Below, one piece after another: positions 56,748-64,000 of a DNA stretch of 64,000 nt. The translations under genes were made by a program, and so were the position numbers. Under the pieces are notes generated by a model. That model was not told the origin of the DNA. It ran no database searches and saw only the letters and a program-made list of their open reading frames with translations. The first letter of the stretch is position 1. Each line of letters begins with the position of its first letter. The stretch comes from Narthecium ossifragum (Eukaryota; Streptophyta; Magnoliopsida; Dioscoreales; Nartheciaceae): NCBI GenBank assembly GCA_963920575.1, contig OY986965.1, positions 9,686,290 to 9,750,289 of the forward strand, given 5' to 3'.

Positions 56748-57896
56748 GTGTTAGGGGAGGATTTTTGGCAGCCACCCATAGGCGAATTTTCCTCTCCTCC
56801 TGGGTGTTTCCTTGGCTCTTCTTCCTCCATAAACATTAGGGTTAGGTCTTGAAGATAGATCCATGGCGGGAGCGCGTCATCAACCTTCCCCGATGGATCG
56901 TTTCTTCAAGATGAGTAGCTAAATCTTTATTCTAGGAAATTCTATGATGTAATAGGGAGTTTATTTCGGTTTTCCTATGGATCTGAGCATGTACTTTATG
57001 ATGGTTTAATGGATTAAATTCGGATTTTATATATCTATTGGTAATAGTTCTTATTGTGAATGTATTGTTTGCTCTTTGTGCCCGAATTTCGGTCTGTCTT
57101 GTCTCGAATTTTCAGAGGGTTTGCAGCCGGATTTTGTGAAAACTCAAAACACAAAAGTCGTAGATCTCTATCTTAGCTTTCCAACGAATCTTGAATCACC
57201 TCGTTTCGAGTTCGGATGTGAAAGTTATGCTGAGATTACGATCGCTGGTTCTGAGTATTGCATGTTAGAGGCTAGGATTAGGACTTGTTCAAGTTGCTTT
57301 CATGCTAGAACCATGTTAGATCTTTGGATTTGATTCTAAACCCTAGCTTATGATTGTAGGAGTGCTAGAACCACTACCTTAATGCTAGAACCATTAAGAC
57401 CTATGATTGTAACCTACAATGCACTCTTTATCTTTATCGATTAGGCGATCTCAAAGTGCTAGAACCACTTTGATTATTTTCACACCAATTATCCACTGAT
57501 TTGTTCTTCATTCCGACGTAGGCTTCTAATGAATCTATGTTGAGTGATAGTGGACCTAGCCGATCTTCTATCAACATTAGAAAACCATCTTGAACTTATT
57601 GAATTGCTCTTGTCCTAGGAATGCCTAGATAACTCTCGATTACGGATTAGAACTTCCTAGATTTTTCTCCTATTGTTATTCTCCCAATTTAGTTTAAAGA
57701 CCAACTATCATCTATCTTCCTTAACTTTTGATTTAGAACTATGCACGGTATTTAGGCTTAATCCTGTTTTCCCTGTGGACCGACCCGGACTCATAGCTAT
57801 CTACCCCTTAAGTAGTTAGTAGTGATTCGGATTATAAATTTGTAATTTTGGCGTCCTTGTTAAGGTAACGACACTTTTCAAGGCGTGTCAGAATTT

Positions 57897-57914
57897 TGGC
57901 GCCGTTGCCGGGGA
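57897..57914 (+). other. Primer binding site, tRNA-Asp
   Basis: TGGCGCCGTTGCCGGGGA, identical to 49350-49367, six bases after the LTR end. Confidence 0.92.
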
Positions 57915-58158
57915 ATAACGGTTTATTAAGTTAATTGCCTAGTGTAGTTTTATTTCAATTAGTATCTTTATTTCTGTCGTTTATTATATAAAAGACCAAA
58001 AATAGTTCTAGTTCTAATATTTCCTATCTTTTTGATCGTGTGTTAGGGACTTTGACGAAGCACCTTCCAAGCGGAGAAGGAGCATCGGTCAAAGCCTCAC
58101 CGAGATAGCACTGTGAGTATCTCTAAAACCTTGGTTGTTATTGTGATGTGGTATATGG

Positions 58159-61100
58159 ATGAATGTTAGTGAAGATTCAGATTTAAATATTACTTTGCAA
58201 GAATTCTTGAATTCTCGTGCTGCATTGCTTAGACCTGTGAATATTTCACCTGATTCATCCATGGAGAACCATAACGTAGATGATCATCATGATCATGATG
58301 AAAATCCGACCCATCATGAAGATCAAGGTCGCATGAATATGAAAGATTTTTACATTCCTACTTCATTTACTTCAAATTCATGCATTCAACCCCCAGTAAT
58401 AGGAGCTGCCCACTATGAAATCAAGCCTCAGTTCCTTCAATCTCTTCCTGCCTTTCATGGTCTGTCTCATGAAAATCCCTACAACCATATAGAAGAATTT
58501 ATCTTGATCAGTTCGACCGTGAAGGTCAATAATTTTACTGACGATGCGTGGAAGTTGAAACTCTTTTCCTTTACTCTCAAGGGCAAGGCGAAATATTGGC
58601 TTACATCTTTAGAGCCCAGATCTATCACGACTTGGCCTCAACTTCAAACCCAGTTTCTTGCTAAATTCTTTCCAATTACCAAGACCAGTGATCTTAGGAA
58701 AGAAATTTCTTCTTTTAAGCAAGCTGATGATGAACCTTTTCATGAAGCCTGGGACCGGTATAGAGAACTCCTTAGAAAGTGTCCTCATCATCAATTTCCT
58801 CAATGGGCAATCGTAGAAAACTTCTATAATGGTCTTAAGGAGAGACATCAAATGACTATTGATGCCGCCTGTGGAGGAGTATTTATTACAAATCCTCTTG
58901 ATGATTCTTGGAGATTGTTTGAAAGACTAGCTGAAAATTCCCAACACCATGCTTCATCCTCTAGGTCTACCCACGATTCTTCCAATCAGACCAAGCCTAG
59001 AGGTACTCTGGAATTGAATGAATCGACTCGCTTAGCCCAGCAAGTAGATGCCCTGAGTAGGAAACTGGATCAAGTCTTAAATCAATCAGCCAATCAAGTT
59101 GCATCTTCAAATCCTTCAAATTCTTCAAATCCGTCAATGCCATCTTATACTGCAGATGCATGTTTCTTATGTTCTACTGCTGGCCATGACGTTACTGATT
59201 GTTATTTAGCTCCTCATTATCCTGAACTAGTTCAGGAACATATCAACGGCATCTATAATCATTCCAAGCTAGCTTTTGATCCTTACTCCAATACTTATAA
59301 TCCTGGTCTGCGTCATCATCCTAACTTCTCTTGGAAAACTCATGGACAGCAGCCTGATTCCTTTAATCCAAGACCACCAATGAATAATCAAAATCCAAAT
59401 TACCCTCCGAAATTCCAGCCATCATATCGGCCGCCTCAAAATTATTCCTCCCAAGTACCTTATCAATCTCAACCTTCTCAGTTTTGGGAGTATCAACAGT
59501 ATGGACCTCCACAACCTCAAGCGATTCAAAATCAATCATCTCTTCCTCCACCACAATCGAATCGAAGTCCAAATATTGATGATAGACTTGTTAAGGCTCT
59601 TGAGTCTTTTGAAGCGTGTACCCAATTGGTTCATTCCCATTCTCAAGCTTTAGCTAAGATGGAAACTCAAATGGGTCAATTGGCTAACTCTATGCATAGG
59701 AGAGAAGAGGGTAGATTGCCTAGTCAACCAATCCCTAATCCTAGAGGTCAACATTCCGTTGAGTCTTCGCATGAACAAGTCCAAGCTGTCACTACTTTGC
59801 GAAGTGGGAAGACCTTTGCTAATATCGAGAAACCGGATGAGGAATATCTAGATCATGATCTTACATCTCAACCTCTTAATGCAACTCCATCTACTTCTCA
59901 AGTTCCATTAGATAGAGACTTGCATGAACCTAATGATGAGGTGTTACCCAAAACTTCAATTCCTGCTCCTCATGATTCTACTTCATCGCCTGAGCCGAAT
60001 CCTAGGACCTATGTTCCGAAAATTCCATTTCCTGAGGCCCTGGTAGATCCGACTTCACGTCCTTCTAAAAATTCTAAACTTGATGAGATGGTTGAAGTTT
60101 TCAAGAAAGTTCATATCAATCTTCCTCTGTTGGATGCTATCAAACAGATTCCGTCTTATGCGAAATTTCTGAAAGATTTATGCACTCAAAAGCGTCGATC
60201 TAGATCTCATGTTTCCAAAAAAAATTTCTTGATTGAACAAGTAAGCTCAATCCTTCGTAGTGATATTCCTCCTAAGCTAAAACATCCAGGTACTCCTACT
60301 ATTTTTTGCACTATAGGAAACCATTTGATTGATGGAGCTTTACTTGATTTAGGAGCTAGCGTGAATCTCATGCCTTATTCGTTATATTCCAAGTTTGGTA
60401 TAGGAGAACTTAAACCCACTGCTTTGACTCTTCAGTTAGCTGATCGTTCAATTAAAACCCCACGGGGTGTGCTTGAAGATGTTCTAGTTAAAGTTGGTCA
60501 ATGTGTGTTTCCTGTGGATTTTGTGGTGTTGGATATGGAACCAAGCTTGCAAACTAAGAAAAATGTTCCTATAATTCTTAGTCGACCTTTCTTAGCTACA
60601 GCTAATGCTTGCATTAATTGTAGGGATGGTATTATGACACTTACTTTTGGGAATATGGAATTGAAATTGAATATTTTTCATACGTCAAAACGGCATGCAT
60701 ATGATGATGATTGTTTCATGATAAACGCAATGATAAATGATGATGATATTGATAAGTGTGTGGATGAGGAGGTGAATAAAATAGTGCATGATGATGATGA
60801 TGATGTGTTTAGTGGAAGTTATAAACGTCCATGTGAGTTTGCTGTCTTGGACGATGATGAGATAATAGTTAAAAATGCTTTACCGGATCTTAATGTTGAT
60901 TTTCCAGAGTTGAAAGATGAAGTGGTAGATGTGAAGGATGATTCACCTATTTGTGATGTTAATAATCTTAATCTTGTTGAGGATGCGAGAAATGATAGTT
61001 TATACACGGAGGTATGTAAGATTTCTTGGAAGAAAATTCCGATTGATCCTGGACCTCATATTTCTTCGACTCTAGGTTTACCGTCTTTGATTATGCCACC

Positions 61101-61365
61101 TAAATTCAGTCATCGGAGAATTTTTAAAGATGGTGATAAAGTTTGGTTGTTCAAGGCCAAACTAAGGGTATCCCCCGGTAAGCCTAGGCCTGGGTGGATC
61201 GGCCCATTCATCGTGCACCGGACTCTTTCCCACGGGATTATTAAAATCCGTCATATTAAATCCGGCTCAATTTTTAAAGTGAAGGGTCATAGGTTAAAAC
61301 CTTATATTGAAAATCCTCCCCACCGTGATCCGACAATGACATTGGCGGAGTCACATTATAAGTGA
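58159..61365 (+). CDS. Athila gag-protease fused to integrase C-terminus, intact 1068-aa ORF
   Basis: ATG at 58159, about 260 bp after the PBS. The gag domain is at residues of about 87-240 (KYWLTSLEPRSITTW; HEAWDRYRELLRKCPHH). A CCHC-like knuckle is at about 334-347 (CFLCSTAGHDVTDC), followed by a Pro/Gln/Asn-rich linker. The protease lies around residues 725-800 (DLGASVNLMPYSLY; LQLADRSIKTPRGVLEDVL). An acidic spacer (about 850-960, with DDDDDV) leads directly into the C-terminal part of integrase (VWLFKAKLRVSPGKPRPGW; VKGHRLKPYIE) and stop. RT, RNase H and the integrase zinc finger and DDE core are all absent, without any frame break. It could make particles and mature Gag but needs another element for reverse transcription and integration. 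Over 1000 codons without a stop suggest recent activity or selection on the shortened product. Confidence 0.9.
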   Translation: MNVSEDSDLNITLQEFLNSRAALLRPVNISPDSSMENHNVDDHHDHDENPTHHEDQGRMNMKDFYIPTSFTSNSCIQPPVIGAAHYEIKPQFLQSLPAFHGLSHENPYNHIEEFILISSTVKVNNFTDDAWKLKLFSFTLKGKAKYWLTSLEPRSITTWPQLQTQFLAKFFPITKTSDLRKEISSFKQADDEPFHEAWDRYRELLRKCPHHQFPQWAIVENFYNGLKERHQMTIDAACGGVFITNPLDDSWRLFERLAENSQHHASSSRSTHDSSNQTKPRGTLELNESTRLAQQVDALSRKLDQVLNQSANQVASSNPSNSSNPSMPSYTADACFLCSTAGHDVTDCYLAPHYPELVQEHINGIYNHSKLAFDPYSNTYNPGLRHHPNFSWKTHGQQPDSFNPRPPMNNQNPNYPPKFQPSYRPPQNYSSQVPYQSQPSQFWEYQQYGPPQPQAIQNQSSLPPPQSNRSPNIDDRLVKALESFEACTQLVHSHSQALAKMETQMGQLANSMHRREEGRLPSQPIPNPRGQHSVESSHEQVQAVTTLRSGKTFANIEKPDEEYLDHDLTSQPLNATPSTSQVPLDRDLHEPNDEVLPKTSIPAPHDSTSSPEPNPRTYVPKIPFPEALVDPTSRPSKNSKLDEMVEVFKKVHINLPLLDAIKQIPSYAKFLKDLCTQKRRSRSHVSKKNFLIEQVSSILRSDIPPKLKHPGTPTIFCTIGNHLIDGALLDLGASVNLMPYSLYSKFGIGELKPTALTLQLADRSIKTPRGVLEDVLVKVGQCVFPVDFVVLDMEPSLQTKKNVPIILSRPFLATANACINCRDGIMTLTFGNMELKLNIFHTSKRHAYDDDCFMINAMINDDDIDKCVDEEVNKIVHDDDDDVFSGSYKRPCEFAVLDDDEIIVKNALPDLNVDFPELKDEVVDVKDDSPICDVNNLNLVEDARNDSLYTEVCKISWKKIPIDPGPHISSTLGLPSLIMPPKFSHRRIFKDGDKVWLFKAKLRVSPGKPRPGWIGPFIVHRTLSHGIIKIRHIKSGSIFKVKGHRLKPYIENPPHRDPTMTLAESHYK

Positions 61366-61606
61366 TCGTTCGTTAACTTCGTCGGGCTAGCGACGTTAAA
61401 TCGAGCGCTTGATGGGAGGCAACCCATCGATTTCTAGTAGTTACTTGCTCTTTATTTATTTATTTGCTTTTCGTAAGTTTTGTCGTTTATTTTTTTTTAT
61501 CTCTGTGTGCATGGTTGCTGTATGTTTAGACCTTGGGGGTAGTGTGAGTAGGTGCTGATTGAGGGTAGAATCTAGGTTAATCACCCTGGTTCTGCAGTTC
61601 AGGATG

Positions 61607-61715
61607 AAAGAGATCGATCTCCATGACTTTGGAGATCGATCTTCTTGGACCAAGCACGTACCTAGGTGATAGACTAATCCAGATCGATCTCCTTACCCCT
61701 TGAGATCGATCTCTA
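61607..61715. repeat. Four AGATCGATCT sites in the 3' region
   Basis: Sites at about 61610, 61631, 61682 and 61706 form two pairs spaced 20-24 bp apart, the same geometry as in the U3 array at 56500-56675. A further pair of sites is at about 62311 and 62330. Confidence 0.85.
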
Positions 61716-63354
61716 TCGGGATCCTCGGAAAATAAAAAAAAAAGGAAACAGAGCAACCAAGCTGGACTCAAACTCGGACCGCCGGCCTTCCACCGCCTTC
61801 CTTACAACCGGCTTTCCTTGATTCCTTACCTCCTTCTGTCCTTAATTCCATTTCCGACTAAGTGTCCTAAAGTCCATCTACCACTCTTAGAGGCAGTGAG
61901 TTCTCTATTTATACACGCATTAGCCTTGTGTTTCACCACTTCGAACCAGAGCCTCGGGTGGGTTCTTCGAGCATCTTCTCCGGTTCCGGCGTAGAGAGCA
62001 GCTTCGTCGGCGTTTCAGCGAGGATTCTACTTGCAAGTCGTCCACGGATTTTTCGGTAGGGATCCCATCTTTCCCTTCTTCCCGTTTCTCTTTTGCGTTC
62101 TTCATTCCTGTATCTCTACCGGCGGAACCCATGGCTTTTGCCATGGATTCCGACCACTGACGCCGGCGACCAGAGCCGGTGTCCTCCGTATTCCTGTTTC
62201 CTTCGTAGTCTTCAACTTCCTTTCTTCTTCCTCTTTGACCTTCCTTTCTTTCCTTCTCCCCATCCGACCATCCCCTGCATCTCAGTTAATATTATTCTTC
62301 TCAGTCTGGGGATGTGAGATCGATCTCCTTACCCCTTGGGATCGATCTCATCCTTCCACTTATGGGATCTCTCATCTTTCATCGATTGAACTAATCTACA
62401 AATCTATTGCAACCATGCCTCACTCTGGATCCTTTGACTCCGGATTAACTTATATAGCTGCTAGATTTTGGACTCTGGGGTGGGTACTGTGGGTGTGCAT
62501 ACCTGGTTCGATGTGCATGTGTAATCTTGTGATGGTCCATGCGATTAAATCTTGTTTTTATGCAGGTGAAAGCATAGGGTAGTTTACTTTTCCTGTCCAT
62601 GTGTAATGAATGTTTGTACTGCCCTTGGGCTGATTGAATAAATAAAGGAGATGCTGCCCAATTTTTCTCTAATTTTACATGTTTATTCCATTATCTTCTT
62701 TTGTGCGATCACGGGGTATTTCTTCTAATTTTCTCCAGGTTTCTGCTGTTACGATCTGCCTTTCATAGGGATGTAAGCCCCGAACATACTTCGTCTTCAA
62801 GATTAACTCTGATTGGCACATATGGTTTTACCTCTCCCCAAGGATACTACTTTTTCCAGGCTTATGACAACAATGTTTCATCAGGTTCTCTCTACCCCTT
62901 ACCTTATTTACGTGCTTGTGGACAAACCCGCGTAAGTTGGGGGGTGTTGTATTTATAAAGTCATGCTTAATATTTTAAGGTAACCACATTTTGTACATCC
63001 CTTGAGTTGTGCCAAAGGAAGGAAATTATGAGAGTTATTGACAAAGATGCTTGTTTTAGAAATTTATTTTATGAATTATTCTGATGCTCGTCTGGTATAT
63101 AAGGGACAGTAAATTTTTACAATGCATGATATTACTTCTATACTTTAACACTTTTACCATGGTTTAAGGATAGCTTGACATATCCTACTGCACATGTTCA
63201 CTTTCACATGTTGAAGAGTTGACATTAGATTCTAAGCCTGAAACTGGGATAGATTTACAGTTCTTTGTCATGTCATAGAAGATACATGAATACATGCAAT
63301 TTTCTGTTCGAAAAAAAAAAAAAAAGTATGTGTCTGAAAGTGTAGGGTGTTCAA

Positions 63355-63502
63355 CTTAGTAACCGGGCAGTGTGCCTAGCCAGCGGGCTGTTCGCGTAAA
63401 ACAGTTGAATTACCTGAAATGAAATGAAAAAAAAAGGGGCTTCATACTTAGTAACCGGGCAGTGTGCCTAACCAGCGTGCTGTTCGCGTAAAACGGTTGA
63501 AG
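63355..63502. repeat. Tandem 56-bp repeat with A-tracts, period 92 bp
   Basis: CTTAGTAACCGGGCAGTGTG CCTA-CCAGCG-GCTGTTCGCGTAAAAC-GTTGAA occurs at 63355-63410 and 63447-63502 with three or four changes. Each copy is followed by an A-tract, and another A-tract precedes the first. Short stems (GGGCA-GTG-TGCCT; AGCC-AGCG-GGCT) can be drawn in copy 1; the second stem is broken in copy 2. Confidence 0.8.
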
Positions 63503-64000
63503 TTCCTTGGAAAAAAAAAAGGAGAACAGAGATTGTTATGTGATAAGTGGAAAATATATGCTGACTCTGGATAGTGATCTTGAATAGTTGAATGTTTGGA
63601 TATAATGGAGACTCAGAAGCATGTGGAACTCTATTCACACACGGGAGTGTTAAAGTTATTTTTGATCATGAGTAAATATGTTGAAGTATTGGAAGTATGT
63701 TATGGCATGTTTTGCTTTGCTATATCTTTATGTGACTAGAAGTTGAAGAGTACGTTCATGGGTAATATTTCTGATTCATGCATTAGAGTTGATGATTCTT
63801 ATGATGGATTTCTAATGGCATAGTTAAGGGGATGTATTGATGTTTGTGTGTATCATCACCGGAAACCCTCAGGAGACTATAACTCCTCCACTGGGGCCAC
63901 CCAGGGGTTTAAAGGCTTGTTACACATGCTAAGTGTAATCGTGAGACCTACGAAAGTGGCTACTTAGGTTTACTGCTTTATGTTTATTTTTATCTTGCTT

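Larger units (their letters stand above)
56332..57890 (+). repeat. 5' LTR of the second Athila element, 1559 bp
   Basis: Start TGATAACGCGTGAAAAGTGC and end CGACACTTTTCAAGGCGTGTCA: the tips are inverted over about 20 bp with mismatches. Its 5' part resembles the solo LTR 38845-40358. The segment 57300-57480 repeats GTGCTAGAACCA several times. Confidence 0.9.
56332..64000 (+). mobile_element. Athila derivative lacking RT/RNase H/integrase core, runs off the window
   Basis: 5' LTR 56332-57890, PBS 57897-57914, one long ORF 58159-61365, then at least 2.6 kb of non-coding 3' sequence; the 3' LTR is not reached. It is inserted in the older LTR at 54479. The internal region contains additional AGATCGATCT palindromes and a tandem structured repeat. 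Confidence 0.88.
61366..64000 (+). other. Long 3' non-coding region of the Athila derivative
   Basis: Just after the ORF, GCGCTTGATGGGAGGCAACCC (61406 on) resembles a motif often seen at this place in Athila elements. Two patches carry AGATCGATCT palindromes. No env-like ORF was recognised; the open frames at 62031-62582 and 62701-62958 show no homology I can name. A-tracts flank a duplicated block at 63355-63502. Confidence 0.6.

Noticed and set aside
62031..62958. env-like ORF of the Athila element
   Set aside because: No signal peptide, fusion or transmembrane layout that I can support; AT- and CT-rich frames only.
1..64000. tRNA or rRNA genes
   Set aside because: I looked for T-loop GGTTCGAATCC-like sequences with matching stems and found none; the tRNA-Asp match is the retrotransposon PBS.

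Overview
The window is nuclear DNA of a flowering plant. The evidence is spliced genes with GT-AG introns, a PCF11-like polyadenylation factor of plant type, a telo-box in that gene's leader, Athila and Tekay-like Ty3/gypsy retrotransposons primed by tRNA-Asp, and several Mutator-like (MULE), hAT and MITE elements. A non-grass monocot would fit the GC-rich first exon, but I cannot name the species. There are no operons, rRNA, tRNA or CRISPR arrays.

Layout. 1-2219: minus-strand gypsy LTR. 2903-5848: decayed hAT transposase and its 3' end with two small MITEs. 6609-15578: the one clear host gene, a six-exon PCF11/PCFS4 homologue (996 aa). 18180-19350: AT-rich palindrome and foldback MITE. 19903-20230: beginning of a nepenthesin-like aspartic protease, run into a minisatellite. 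22083-22741: ubiquitin-like fragments. 22813-28541: complete MULE with about 206-bp TIRs, a perfect 9-bp TSD, a mudrA-type transposase pseudogene and a convergent GRF zinc-finger/membrane ORF. 29635-30705: intact multi-ubiquitin-like ORF. 32075-34375: Pack-MULE with an LRR fragment and a nested Athila LTR fragment. 34601-35270: second short MULE-like element. 35620-36472: solo LTR with perfect TSD. 36885-38162: Pack-MULE carrying a PP2C fragment. 38845-40358: Athila-like solo LTR. 40468-45880: second large MULE, right end lost. 45899-46301: LINE fragment. 46302-56331: nested gypsy elements (LTR fragment, Athila with 5' LTR/gag/PR, antisense Tekay-like pol, another LTR). 56332-64000: Athila derivative with an intact 1068-codon ORF fusing gag-protease directly to the integrase C-terminus, without RT, RNase H or integrase core.

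Most striking pattern. At least six LTRs, of different families, carry dense arrays of short palindromes built on GATCGATC (or GGTCGACC). In the four Athila-like LTRs the array lies just upstream of a CTATAAATAG TATA box, although the sequence between the palindromes differs. Together with long imperfect inverted repeats at the LTR tips and the gag-protease-only Athila derivative, this is my best candidate for something undescribed.
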